This document shows positions 46,558-59,590 of a stretch of 64,000 nt of DNA, piece by piece. Both the position numbers and the translations under genes were made by a program. Every line of letters begins with the position of its first letter. Position 1 is the first letter of the stretch. The DNA comes from Agapanthus africanus (lineage: Eukaryota; Streptophyta; Magnoliopsida; Asparagales; Amaryllidaceae), in contig JASDDO010000019.1 in assembly GCA_030015575.1 (NCBI GenBank), forward strand, positions 509,674,986-509,738,985. The letters are read 5' to 3'. Below the pieces are notes generated by a model that worked only from the letters and a program-made list of their open reading frames with translations, made no database searches and was not told the DNA's origin.

Positions 46558-48896
46558 TGTCACGACCTGAAAAATATGGAACATGACCGGCACTTAAATT
46601 ACGAAATGTCTCGAGGTATACGTAATCTAAGTAAGACAAAACCCAGAAATCAAAACCAAAGAAGCAGTAGAATGAAGGAAAAACCAATTTAAAGAAAGTA
46701 GTTTTAACAACATAAGCCAAAGTATGCATTTTTTTTTAAATCTCAAGTATTTTGTAAAAATTTCGGCAGAGTTTCCTTTGTAAAACCTGACCCCAAATGG
46801 GTACAAACCTGATAAAGCATATATAATGAATAAAGGCATCCCCAAGATTGAGCTAGCTCTTCGTCATTCGATGGTCACAACCACGCAAGCAATATAATAT
46901 ACAACACGAGGATAAAACTCAAAAGAAACACAAAATCAACATGAAAACCATAATAATACAACGCACGACTCTAAGGTCGAAAGAATAAACACCGGCCTTC
47001 TATGTTTATCAAATAATACAAGTCTGCTTGATGGAATTTCTAGACACAACTGAAATAAATAATGTACAAGGGTGGTCACAATGCATGTGAACCCACCTAC
47101 AAAAGCAATCACCCGAAAATGAAGAAACGTGCCAGCAAAGCCGCAATGAAACCTGTACGGCAAAAACCTTCAAGAAACTGTGGCACAACAGGGGTGAGTT
47201 GCCCACTCGTGAGTAGAAAACATCACAGAGCAGAAATCGCATGTATGACGCTATCCCAGGTCATATCAAATAATATCCTCAAATAATATCCAGATCCATC
47301 TACATGTAAGTACAATACCACGTGCTTGTGTCAGTGCCTCAGATAGCTATATATCAGATATAAGATATATGAATGCATGACGAATAAAAACAGAATACAT
47401 CATGAATGAGACAACTGTTCTTTATTAATTGAGATGTCTTTATGTATATAAATCGGGTATCATTAATGAAATTAACAGATAAATCAGTGTCAAGCATCGA
47501 CACAAAACATAACTCTCAGTATCTCAATATCAATATCTCAATATCTCTGTATCTCAAATCTCAATATCTCAATCTTAATATCTCAATACCTCGGGCACCA
47601 TCAGTCCGGATCGGCCCATATCATCAATCACACGACCACGAACGGTATCCTCCGGATATCCGCAGCGCCAGGTAAAATCACCGGTAGGCAGTCTGCCCCT
47701 GTCGGGCTCATCGTCTATAACTCGATCTTCTTGCCCCGGGGTACCATACCGGGTCCACCATGTACCCGAGACGGTTCATCCGGCTCCTCGAATCGGGTCT
47801 CGAAATCCAACAGCAATCATGAAACTCATGGTGGACGACTCATACATCATGAGAAAACCGCAACTTGCATTTTAAAAAGAGGGGGAGAGAGAAGTTTATA
47901 TATATATTCTTGCGGTTTTCCCCCAAATCCAGAAATCTCATGGAAATCTGAAAACCAAGAATCAAAAGTAAGTAAACAGTGAATATCGGCATAAATCTCC
48001 ATAATGCTGCATGACCAATGAGTATAGAAATGCAACTGATATCATGCAATAAATACAATAATTAAACTAGCATATGGAAGCTATAACATGTTGCGACTAT
48101 CTGCTAGCAAGCTATGGCAATGAAATGGTATTTTCTAAAGTGTACGTGACATGGCAATTACCGATGAAGATGTGTGTGAGGCGGCAAGCGAGTGTACATG
48201 GAGCATACGCGTCATCGGTAATGGTGCTCGTGTCCTAACAGCATGGTTTCATAATTACTAAGTGCACGGTAACATTCAATGAGGCGATAACAACATAATA
48301 AAGGCAAATGAATAGTAATTGCAACAATAATATACGGAACATGAATAATAACGTAACAATAAGGAATATACCTTACTATACATGTGTTATACCGTTTTGC
48401 CGTTTGAAAAAGTACGAATCGTGGTGTTTTGAAAATAAGGGCTACGGTGTTTTTAAGAAAAGGTACTTCTTTTGAAATATCCATAGTATCCCTTGGTATG
48501 TCTTTAAAATTCTCACGATTCGTTAGTTTTGGAAATAGGTATGACTCGGGCCCAGTCTAACATCTACTAGGTAAACTACAGGTCTAACTAACAACCAATC
48601 GAAAGGGGTATAGAAACCACGTAAATCTGAGTTGAAATATATATATATATATACATATAATAGTCGGTGATCCCGCCTCAATAGTACCACGTACAATACA
48701 GTATATCATATGACATCCTCGAGTCAAGAGTGCGGATCTATCATCAATATATAGCTCGTACGGTAAATTCATCGTACGGCATCCCAATCTGGGTACGGGT
48801 CAATATCACATTTATCTCATTATTCATCTGATATCCTTATCATCACAAATCGTGAACTGGGTAGTGATCTAAGTCTAGTACAATACCGATACCATC

Positions 48897-48930
<34 letters not shown>

Positions 48931-51198
48931 TGTGTATGAAACATATCGCCTACCGATCCGCTATCATCACATGTCGCATCTCATAATACGATCCATATCA
49001 CATCACCGATCTAGTGGCATCAAGCCCAATCTCATCGACTCATCTCCAACTATCATCCACTATTCTCATCATCCATGCATGTGTATATGAATATATATAT
49101 GTATATGCATAGTCCCATACCCATGCGTATATACATATATACACATCCCCATATACGCACAAGAATGTAAATGTATGCGAGTGTGTATTTGTGCGTATAT
49201 GAAAAACTTTACTCTAGGGTTTCGTGACTAAGAAATCCACTAAAGTCCTTTCTTCAATTCTCGCTAACACTAGACCCCTAATCTCCTAAGCTTTTCTTTC
49301 TAAGGTTCAAATCACCCAATAACATATAAAAGTATATCTATATCACATCACATCGCTTCTCACAACTTTGCGGGGGTGCTATACGCCATCTAGCCGACTT
49401 CCCTCGTAGATATAATCTACTCACCTTGATTTTCGCTTGCCGATGCCGATGTCACCATGCGCTTGCCTGTCGTCTCGAAGTCCTCGTGAGGGTACCTACA
49501 TATCATAACACATCGTATCACATTAAAGTCCGACTCATGACCGAACGACACACGAATCTCATATAGGTCAAAACCTATGGTCCGCTCAAGTAAAAGAACC
49601 AAATATCTCTCGACACCGGCGTATAAACGCCAATTGTTCGAGATAAAACCCAAACGTACAATTCGTGGTTTCACAACACACTAAACATATATATATGAAA
49701 TAGGTTTTAAATAATCGAACTTCAAATTCGCTGTAAAAGCTATTTTTCCGACAACCTAGTAAGCAAAATTAACCGTTTTAATACAAAATCTTGACGTTTA
49801 AACAAATCTAGCAGCCTCAATATTCACTAAATATCATAACTAGATCATACAAACTATTACTAGATTTTTAATCCCACTTATTTTCATAATTCTAAAAATC
49901 TAGTTTACAAAATACATAATTTAGACAATTTTAAAATAACAATTGGCAAACTAGAAACTAGCTTACATTTTACATGTCTTAAAGTGTCAAACTACCAATT
50001 ATATTGTTAATGATGTGATGAAAACCTTAACCATATTTTAATCTCACATTTTGAATTAATTTCTAAAGCCTAGTTTGCTAAAAACTTAATTTGGACATTG
50101 TAAATGTTACACTTAGCAAATTAGCAACTAGATTAGTTTTAGCATGTCTTAAGATGTTAAACTACATCACACAACCATAATCAATTGATCAAAACCCTAG
50201 TTTCCAATTCAACTCTTCTCTTGAAAACTAAATTCTAGAAATTAAAGCCATATTACTAACTAATTTAGTTTGATTTAAGTATTTAACAACAATTTAACTA
50301 AAGGGTTAGATTATACCTCACAATTTCAAGAGATCCAACATGCAACTTATCTCCAAAATGGTAACTTTTCACCAAAATTCATACTAGATAGGCTAAGGAA
50401 AAATGGGTAGGGCTTGGATTATGATTTTTTGAGGTTTTTGTGTTGATTTTTGAAGGATTTCTTATGGATTTTTGAAGCGAAAAAGAAGGGAGAATTTGGG
50501 GGGGGGGGGGGGCTGAACAAGAGGCTTGGCCATTTTTTGGTGAGGGGGAGAGAGAGAGTTGTGCGTTTCAAGTCAACCCAAGTCCAAGTCAAAAATTACC
50601 CATACCTTATTATTAAAACATTACCCTTTTTTCTTTATTCTTTCGTTACATCATTTTCTTCTCGTTTGAGGTGAGAAATTGGGGGGGGGGGGAGTGAGGG
50701 CTGCTGCTAGGGGAGTATAAACGGGGGTGTGTGGGTTTGTATGGTGAGGAAAAATGATAAATACTATATCCCAAGTCAACCTAGTACCATACCTCAATTC
50801 TATTTAGCTATTTTTCACCATTTAAGCCTTTATAATTTATATTTTCTAAAACCATCTTAATAATTTCTTTTCATTTCAAAAATAATATTTTACATGTTAG
50901 TTTAATGTGTCATGATGCAAAAAATTTGTATCAACCCATTCCAATTTGTAATTATCCCTAATTAAATGTATTGGTGACGGCTTAAAATAATATTAAAATA
51001 ATTAATTTCGGAAAAAATTTCAGTAAACTAGAAATTTTACAAGTGTCTCAATAAACACCAAATACTATCAATTACATAGATAGAATATGTATATTTGATT
51101 TTACGATGAAAGATAATTATATCTTGATTTTTACGGAAAACATCCGTTATTTTATCGATTATCCGAAATTTCACCTAAACGATTTTCAAAACGTCACA
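46558..51198 (-). repeat. A2 5' LTR (4641 bp)
   Basis: TGTCACGACC...CGTCACA on the plus strand. It holds the intact 11-bp stem (48157-48167 with 48212-48222), the donor GTGAGT (minus strand, 49419-49424), the exon-like block 49425-49495, acceptor TAG (49496-49498) and donor GAG|GTATAA (about 50317). The palindrome has one changed base (47196-47208). A poly-G run lies at about 50498-50512. Confidence 0.94.
48157..48222 (-). promoter_or_regulatory. Covarying 11-bp stem, A2 5' LTR copy
   Basis: ATTACCGATGA (48157-48167) and TCATCGGTAAT (48212-48222) pair fully, like A1. The F copy is at 51558-51568 with 51613-51623. Confidence 0.7.
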
Positions 51199-52574
51199 AA
51201 ACTCATGGTAGAAATATCTCATATCATATCATGAGAAACCACATCTTTCATTTTAAAATGATAATCAGTTTATAAAAAAATCCTTGCGGTTTCTCCAAAT
51301 CCAGAAATCTCATGGAAATCCGAAATCCAAATCTTAAGGGTAAATATACAATGAATTTCATAATATTGGGCTCCGGCAATCCGGACGGGCCCATATTGTC
51401 ATGGCAAATGAATATATAAATATGCATGACAATCATAGTAATAAATGCAATGTCTAAGCTATCATATAAAAGCAAGCTCACTAGTACCATGTTGAAACTA
51501 TCAACTAACATTTTATACTAATGAAGTAGTATTTTCTAATGTGTACGCGACATGACAATTACCGATGATGATGTGTACGAGCCGGCAAGCAGGTGTACAT
51601 GGAGCATACACATCATCGGTAATGGTGCTAGTGTCCTGACAGCATGGGTTTCAATATAGCAATAAAACACATTTAAGCATGCAATACGATACGAATAACA
51701 AGAATATGCGGAAAATGAATAATAAGCACAACAATGAAGAATCTACATTATTATATATGAGTCATACAGTTTTGCCATTTGAAATAACACGAATTGTAGT
51801 GTTTAGAAAATAAGGGCTACGGTCTTTTTAAGAAAAGGTACATCCTTTGAAATATCCGTAGAATCCCTTGGCCTGTCTTTTAAATACTCATAATTCGTTA
51901 GTTTTGAAATAGTATGACTCGAGTCTAGTCTAACATCTACAAGTAAACTACAGGACTAAACTAACAGGCTAATCGAAAGGGTAAGGAAAACTATCTAAGT
52001 CTGAGTCGATACTTATAAATATAATAGTCGATGATCATGCCTCAATAGTATCACATACGATACAATATTTAACATGACATCCTAGAGTCAAGAGTGCGGA
52101 TCTATCATTAATATACAGATCGTACGGTAAATACATCGTACGGCATCCCAATCTGGGTACGGGTTGAATATCACATTTATCTCTTCATTTATCTGGTATC
52201 CTTATCATCATATCTTGTATTAGGGGCACTGATCTATGTTTAGTACAACCGATACCATCTACATATATATGTGCGTGTGTATGACAACACATTGCCTAAA
52301 GACCCACTATAATATCATGTCGTATCTCAAAATACGATCCAAATCATATCACCGATCTCGTGGCATCATGCCCAATCACATCGACTCATCTCCAAATACC
52401 ATATACTATCCTCATCATCCATGTATATGTATACGTATATATATACATAGTCCCATACCTATGTGTGTGTGTATATATACATATCCCCATATACGCACAA
52501 GAAAGTAAAATGCATGCGAGTGTGTGTGTGTGTGAGTGTAAACCTTATTCTAGGGTTCGCGACTACAACTAACT

Positions 52575-55500
52575 TGTCACGACCCGCAGGGTACGGAACG
52601 TGACTGGCACTTAAGTTACGAAACGTCTCAAGACATCCGTAAAATAAGTAAGCCAAAGCGCAGAAACCAAAACCAAATAAGCAAAAGAGTGAAGAAAAAC
52701 CAATCAATTGAAAGTGAGTTTATCAAATAAGTCATATAAAACCTTTTTAATAACAATATCAATTTTTCCGAAAATTTCGGCAGAGTCTCCTTTGTAAATA
52801 CTGGCCCCCAAAATGGATACAACAAGAATATATATAAATCCAACAAATATGGCATCCCCAAGCGGGAGCTAGCTCTTCGCCACAAGGCGGTCACAAATCC
52901 CACGCAATATAAAACAACAACATGCAAAATAATTATAAAGAAGCATGAGAAAAACAGCACGTCGACTCAAGTGAGCTCGACCCCAAAATACAGCAAAAAG
53001 TCAACAAATCTCACAGTCTCATCTCTAGGTCAATATACAACAATACTGGTAGAAACGGTAGATGGAGTACACTAGATACAAAGAATATACAAGGTGGTGC
53101 AAAAATAATAATATAACCCACCTAAGAGCAAAACCTCGAGTCCAGGCAAAAGAGGCAAAAGAAGCAAGTGCACCCGCCACTACTGTACTGACGGAGCGGA
53201 CCTGAAAAAGGCTGTGGCACAACGGGGGTGAGTTGCCAACTCGTGAGTAATAAATAACATCTACACAGGCTATCGAATGCATGCACACAAGCATCCTAGC
53301 ATCTAAAATACAGGTAAGGCAGGACATAATAGCAGGTATGTATGCAATATGAATATACTAGCAGGTATGAATGCAATGCGAATCAACTCATGACCTGAAT
53401 GTGTAAGTATAAGAATCATGTTTTTTTTTCCTTTAGGAATCTCTTTTGAAATACCATCACAATACCAATAGAATCAACAAGAACCTGTGTCCAGCAACGA
53501 CACCTCAAAACCATCACAAATCTCATATATCCATGTCATAGTATCTCTGGCCTCAGCCATCCGGCTGACCCATCTCAATATCAATATCTCATCATCTCAC
53601 GGCCACGGTCGGTATCCTCTGGATATCCGCCGTGCCAAACAGTCACCGGTAGGTAATCCGCCCCCTGCCAGGCTCATCGCCAGCACCACGAGCTTCTTGC
53701 CCGGGGTACCTTACCGGGCCCACCATGTACCCGAGACGGTTCATCCAACTCCTCGAAACGGGTCTCGAAAACCACAGCAAACTCATGGTGGACGACACTT
53801 ACATCACTAGAAAACCGCAATTTACATATTTTAAAAATATAATAAGTTTAGAAATTTTGCGGCTTTCTCCCGAAATCCAGAAATATCATAAAATCTCAAG
53901 AAATCCTCATAAGTGCATATGTCAATGATAATGAATGCATATGGTATCAATAATCAAGTTGCTATGTGTGATTAATAGATTAGGCATGAACAATTAATAT
54001 GATAAAGTAGATGCACATGAATAGCAATCCTACGATTTCATTTTTAAGGAATTAAAACAATAGCGCAAGTTTAAGTATCAATTAGTGAAAGGTTTCAATT
54101 TAAAGGTTATCTAGTGTGGTGGCATGGCAATTACCAGGGTGTGTGTGTAAGCATGAATAGTGCTCGTGCTGCATATAAAAACCCTGGCAATGGTGCAGGT
54201 GTCCTATAGAATGGGTTCGTATATGTATGCCAATATAAGGCATGAATGTAGCAAATAATCATACAAGTATTACACCCCTAATTACTAACATTACTAAGAA
54301 TCTTTTTAAGCTACTAAAACTATCAGGCGACTTGCGCCATCCAACGATAGTCCCCCGTAGATGTTACATCTACTCACCGAAATCCCTAGCTAGTCACGTC
54401 CAATCACCGCTTTCCCCTTTCGTGCCGCGTCTGACGTCTCCGCGACCGAACCTGGAATTTACATCAATACCAAACATAGGGTTACATATCAAGAACGACG
54501 CAAAACCCAAACGAAGATACTAACGTTCACAAGCTAGGTACAACGTGCACAAGGTGCGCGGAACACACGCGAAAATCGCAAAAACTAACTAAAACGTCGA
54601 TTGGTCGCCCGGAAAAACTAAAACCCGAACACTCAAAAATCCGCACTCACACATCCTAAAAGTCATAGGATACGCTAAAAATGTCATCAAGACATCGCAA
54701 ATACATCACCACAAAAATTTAATAAAAACTAGTAAGCACAAAAGACTTCCAAAATCGTGCAAACTTCGCGGATTTGCGATAAAGTGCACACAACTTCGCG
54801 CAAACACCCAAGTTAACCATAGATAGCCACTACACAAATTTCCAACACACTAGCAATGCTTAAAAACCTAATTTCCATAAACAAATCCTTTCTTGATTTT
54901 CATAATTAGCAATTTCAATCCGAAACTAAACATGACAATACCAAATTAACACTAATTTGAAGCCCACACAAATAAAGTAACCTCATTAACTTAGATTAGC
55001 AAACAACTAGATATCAAAATAGATTTAATTAACTAAATAAGGGTTTCTAAAACCCTAGTTAAACTCTAACCATAAACTTTAAAAAAACTAGATTAGAAAC
55101 TAACACTAAATTAAAACTACAACAATTTAATTTAAGAAACTTAACCAAAAGAATTTAATATGGTGGAAATTATACCTCAAGATCTATGGATCTAGCATGA
55201 TCATTTGCCTCAAAAATTGCCTCCTTTCCACATGATTTAAACTAAAGTGGGTGTGAGAAGAGATGGATTAAGGTTTTGTGTTCAAATAGTGAAGGATTTG
55301 TTGATTTTTGTTGAATTTTGAGATGAATTTGTGAACAAAAGAGAGGGGAAAAATGAAGGGGGGAGCTGCTGGTTTCGGCCAGAGGAGTGAGGAGGGGAAT
55401 GGTGTGGGGTGTGGGAAATGGTCACCAAGTCAAACCCCCCCCAAAGTCAAATACACCATACCTCCAAAATACTATATTTTAAAACCTACACATCAACTCA

Positions 55501-56037
55501 ATTCATTCCTAACAAAAGAGTTTTAAAACAAAAGAGAGAGGGGGAATTTTCTGCAGTTTGGGACAGCCAAGGAGATGTGAGGATGTGTGTGTGAGGGTGC
55601 ACAAAATTTTTTTTGCAAAAAGACCCCCTACAAGTCCAAAATTGTAAGTTTAAGCTTAAATTCAATAAATTTCGTTTACCATAATAAAAATTAGTTAAAA
55701 CTTAAAATAAATTACTAAAAATTTATGTTACAACTAGATTTTAATTAACATGATTTTAAAGCTTAAATTTAGCCCATTTAAATTTGTATTTATCGCTAAT
55801 TTAATGTATTTTCTTACCTGCTTAAAATAATATTAAAAATTGAAAAATTAGGGAAAATTTTTAAACGACCAGAATTTCATAAGTAACTCATTTGCTACTA
55901 AAAACAAGCAATTACCTATCAAAATTAGGTATAATTAGTCCTAAACTGCAAAATAACAAAAAAGACGATTTTTGGGAAAATACCGAATTTTCACCGATTT
56001 TCGGGAAAACACCAAAACGACTTTTCAAGGCGCTACA
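52575..56037 (-). repeat. G 3' LTR (3463 bp)
   Basis: Plus strand TGTCACGACCCGCAGG to GGCGCTACA. It contains the acceptor-like CTTTTTCAG (minus strand, ending at 53202), the palindrome 53230-53242, the 11-bp stem 54130-54191, donor hairpin 54357-54377, exon-like block 54378-54451, acceptor TTCCAG and donor GAG|GTATAA (55175). Confidence 0.95.
54130..54191 (-). promoter_or_regulatory. Covarying 11-bp stem, G copy
   Basis: Plus strand ATTACCAGGGT and ACCCTGGCAAT. In the minus-strand transcript ATTGCCAGGGT pairs with ACCCTGGTAAT, one pair being G-U. The inner bases differ from A and F in both arms, yet pairing is kept. The 5' LTR copy (62573-62634) has one additional change. Confidence 0.7.
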
Positions 56038-56050
56038 ATCTTCCCCCTTT
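56038..56050 (-). other. G polypurine tract
   Basis: Minus strand AAAGGGGGAAGAT before the LTR start TGTAGCG. Confidence 0.88.
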
Positions 56051-56071
56051 AAAGAAATTCGGTCCCCGAAT

Positions 56072-57559
56072 TTAAAAAATATAGCTACGCGTACCTTCAA
56101 AGAGATGGGGATATTTCTTCCTCATCTCGCCCTCGGTCTCCCAGGTAACCTCCTCGCTGCTCGGGCTACGCCAAAGGACCTTGACGGTCGGTATAACTTT
56201 CGATCTCAACTTCTTCACCTGCCGATCCAGGATGGCCACCGGCTGCTCTGCAAAAGAAAGGTCGCGCTCTTGCTGGACTGTCGGGTGCTGAATCGCATGC
56301 GAAGGGTCGTGAAGGTACTTGCGGAGCATCGAAATATGGAAGACGGGGTGAACATCGAGAAAGCTAGGTGGAAGAGCCAAACGATATGCAACAGCGCCGA
56401 CACGCTCGAGGATCTCGAAGGGACCTACGAATCTAGGGCTAAGCTTCCCCTTTAGCCCAAAACGCATCACGCCCTTCATCGGAGAGACTCTAAGAAAAAC
56501 ATGGTCGCCAACTGCGAACTCTAATATGCGATGGCGCCTGTCTGCATAGGATTTCTGCCTGCTCTGAGCCGCTCTCATCCGATCTCGGATCAACTGTATC
56601 TTTGCTGTCGTCTCCTCAACAAGCTGCGGCCCCAAAATACTGCTCTCGCTGAGCTCTGTCCAACAGACGGGCGATCTGCATCTCCTCCCATACAATGCCT
56701 CGAAAGGTGCCATCTGAATAGTATCCTGGAAGCTGTTGTTGTAGGAGAACTCCACTAGAGGTAAATGACGATCCCAGCTGCCGTCGAAGTCTAAACCGCA
56801 CGCTCTAAGCATGTCCTCGAGAGTCTGAATGGTCCGCTCTGACTGTCCGTCGGTCTGCGGATGAAACGCTGTGCTGAAGCTCAAACGAGTGCCCAAAGCC
56901 TCCTGAAGTCTCTGCCAAAGTCGGCTGGTGAACTGGGTGCCTCGATCTGACACGATACAAGTCGGTACGCCATGCAACCGCACGATCTCGTCGATGTAAA
57001 GCTGGGCATACTGAGCGAAGCTGAAAGTCGTCTTCACTGGCAGGAAGTGAGCCGCTTTCGTCAATCGATCTACGATCACCAAGATGGAGTCATACCCTCG
57101 ACTGGTCCTGGGTAGACCCACAACGAAATCCATCGAAATGTGCTCCCATTTCCACTCCGGAATGGGTAATGGCTGTAGCTCTCCTGCGGGCCTCTGGTGC
57201 TCGGCCTTGACTTGCTGACAAGTCAGGCATCTCGATACAAACTCCACAATGTCCCTCTTCATCCCGTCCCACCAGTAGGTCTCTTTCAAATCATGGTACA
57301 TCTTGGTGGAACCGGGGTGGACACTATACACTGATCGGTGTGCCTCCTCAAGAATGTCACGCCGTAATTCATCAGCATCTGGTACGCACAGTCTAGATCC
57401 ATAGCGTAAAATCCCCTGATCGTCAATCACGAACTCGGAAAATCGGCCCTGTCCCATCTGTGCCATGATCTCTGAGCAACGGTCGTCACTGCGCTGTGCC
57501 TCATATATACGGTCAAGCAACTGTGGGCGTGCACGAACATGCGTGAGCTGTCCCCCTGT
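56072..57559 (-). pseudogene. Integrase and chromodomain part of G pol
   Basis: About 495 codons in one open frame, separated from the RT/RNase H part only by a TAG (57560-57562) in the same frame. The zinc domain has AHRSVYSVHPG and CLTC. The catalytic D,D,E lie in SMDFVVGLP, VSDRGTQFTS and [12 protein letters not shown]. The GPY/F motif KLSPRFVGPFEILERVG is canonical. The C-terminus (VKVLWRSPSSEEVTWETEGE, then KYPHLF) is the chromodomain-like tail that in chromoviruses directs integration towards heterochromatin. This is the best preserved integrase in the window. No key residue is visibly lost. Confidence 0.93.
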
Positions 57560-59587
57560 CTAAGTGAACTCGAACTCAACTCGGCTGTCGCGTAACATCT
57601 GCCAATCTGCTGACGACTGCCTCTGTACTGCACGCAAATAGGATAGACTACCCGTGGGCCTCCTGCTCAAAGCATCTGCCACCACATTCGCCATGCCTGG
57701 GTGATATAGGATCTCGCAGTCGTAGTCTTTCACCAACTCCATCCAACGATGCTGTCTGAGGTTCAGGTCTCGCTGCTGAAATATGTACTTTAAGCTCTTG
57801 TGATCAGTGAATATCTGACACGACTCGCCGTATAGGTAATGTCGCCAAATCTTCAGTGCAAAGACCACTGCAGCCATCTCCAAATCGTGAGTGGGGTAGT
57901 TCTGTTCATGCTTCTTCAACTGCCGAGAAGCATATGCGATCACTCGGCCATGCTGCATCAATACGCATCCTAATCCCACTCGCGAAGCATCACAGTAGAT
58001 CACAAATCCGCCTGATCCCGAAGGCAAAGATAATACCGGCACCGTAGTCAAACATGTCCGCAGCTGCTGAAAACTGCGCTCGCACTCCTCTGTCCAAACG
58101 AAAGGAACTCCCTTCCGGGTCAAACCGGTCAAAGGTGCAGCTATACGGGAGAAGTCCTGAACAAAACGCCTGTAGTAGCCCGCCAGGCCTAGAAAACTAC
58201 GGATCTCAGTAACCGATGTAAGTCGGGGCCACTGCTGAACAGCCTCAATCTTCTTCGGGTCTACACATATGCCGTCTCTCGTAACCACGTGACCTATGAA
58301 TCCGACGCTGTTCAGCCATAATGCACACTTGGAGAACTTTGCGAACAGCTGGTACTCCCTCAGAGTCTGTAACGTAATCCGCAAGTGCTGCTCGTGCTCC
58401 TCTCTGCTCCGGGAGTACACCAAGATATCGTCGATAAACACGATGATGAACAAGTCAAGATACGGCCTGAAAGTACGGTTCATCAAATCCATGAATGCTG
58501 CTGGGGCGTTGGTGAGTCCGAACGACATCACCAAAAACTCATAGTGGCCATAGCGTGTACGGAAGGCTGTCCTCGGTATATCCTCCTGTCGAACTCGCAG
58601 CTGATGGTATCCTGATCGCAAGTCGATCCTTGAAAAATACCCCGCACCCTGAAGCTGGTCGAAAAAAGCATCAATGCGTGGCAACGGATATCTGTTCCGA
58701 ACGGTAACTTTGTTCAGCTGGCGGTAGTCGATGCATAAGCGCAAACTTCCATCCTTCTTCTTGACAAACAGGACCGGAGCACCCCACGGAGAAACACTAG
58801 GTCGAATAAGCCCCTTATCTAACAAATCCTGCAACTGATCCTTCAGCTCTCGAAGCTCTGCCGGGGCCATCCGATAAGGCGGTACAGAAATAGGCCCCGA
58901 GCCGGGAATCAAATCAATGCAGAACTCAACATCGTGCTCAGGCGGTAGCCCTGGTAGCTCATCAGGGAAAACATCAGGGAACTCACAAACAACCGGGACC
59001 CGGTCCAGCGGAACCTCTGCAGCTCGAGTATCACAAATATATGCTAAGAATCCCTGACATCCCTTCTGCAAGAGCTGACCAGCGCGAAGAGACGAAATCA
59101 AGCTGGGAAGGGTGACGCTGCGGTCTCCCTGAATAACAAGGACTGGCTCTCCCGAATAGCTAAATCTGACTGCCTTCTCACGGCAGTCCACCGAAGTATA
59201 ACAAGTGGCTAGCCAATCCATGCCCAGAAGCACATCAAAGTCCAACATATCGAGGAGAATCAAATCAACTGATGAATCCCTCTCCCCGATACGAACGGAA
59301 CACAAACGAAATATAAAACGAGCGACAAACGACTCGCCTACCGGAGTAACAACAACAAGCGGATGATCTAACGACGACGACTCACGGCCCAACATCAGTG
59401 CAAAGTGTGTAGAGACGTACGAATGTGTGGAACCTGGGTTGAATAATACCCGTGCGTCGAAGGAACAAACTGGCAAGGTACCTGTCACAACGGCATTGGA
59501 TGCCTGCGCATCCTGCGGTGTCAAAGCAAAAACTCGGGCCTGTCCTCCACCGATAGCGGGCTGACCTCGACCTCGGCCTCTGCCTCC
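57560..59587 (-). pseudogene. Protease, reverse transcriptase and RNase H part of G pol
   Basis: An open frame of over 650 codons. Protease: [13 protein letters not shown], where Asn replaces the catalytic Asp, then LLGMDWLA. Reverse transcriptase: [27 protein letters not shown], the box [21 protein letters not shown]. RNase [46 protein letters not shown] and VVADALSRR. These polymerise and degrade strands during cDNA synthesis. A TGA (59588-59590) bounds it upstream and TAG (57560-57562) downstream, both in frame. With the Asp missing, the protease should be inactive even without the stops. Confidence 0.93.
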
Positions 59588-59590
59588 TCA

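Larger units (their letters stand above)
39215..51198 (-). mobile_element. Element A2: complete LARD-like Tekay-derived element
   Basis: Two LTRs of 4641 bp each (39215-43855 and 46558-51198) flank a 2702-bp interior. The target duplication AAACT is perfect (39210-39214 and 51199-51203). Primer site, polypurine tract and interior blocks match A1. No usable gag or pol is present. Total length is 11984 bp, of which LTRs are about 77 percent. Confidence 0.95.
38014..52574 (-). mobile_element. Element F: Tekay-type LTR (solo or 3' LTR) in two pieces, 38014-39214 and 51199-52574
   Basis: The left piece begins TGTCACGACCCG, the LTR end on the minus strand. It lacks a primer site on its left, so it is a solo LTR or the 3' LTR of an element. 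A2 splits it at AAACT, and the sequence resumes at 51199 with the expected continuation (AAACTCATGG, as in the A2 LTR at about 40489). G splits it again at 52574; the rest lies right of the window. It is a sister of the A-family LTR, more diverged than A1 is from A2. Confidence 0.82.

Noticed and set aside
58385..58615. Plus-strand open frames under the G pol and gag
   Set aside because: They are shadows of the well-supported minus-strand coding sequence.
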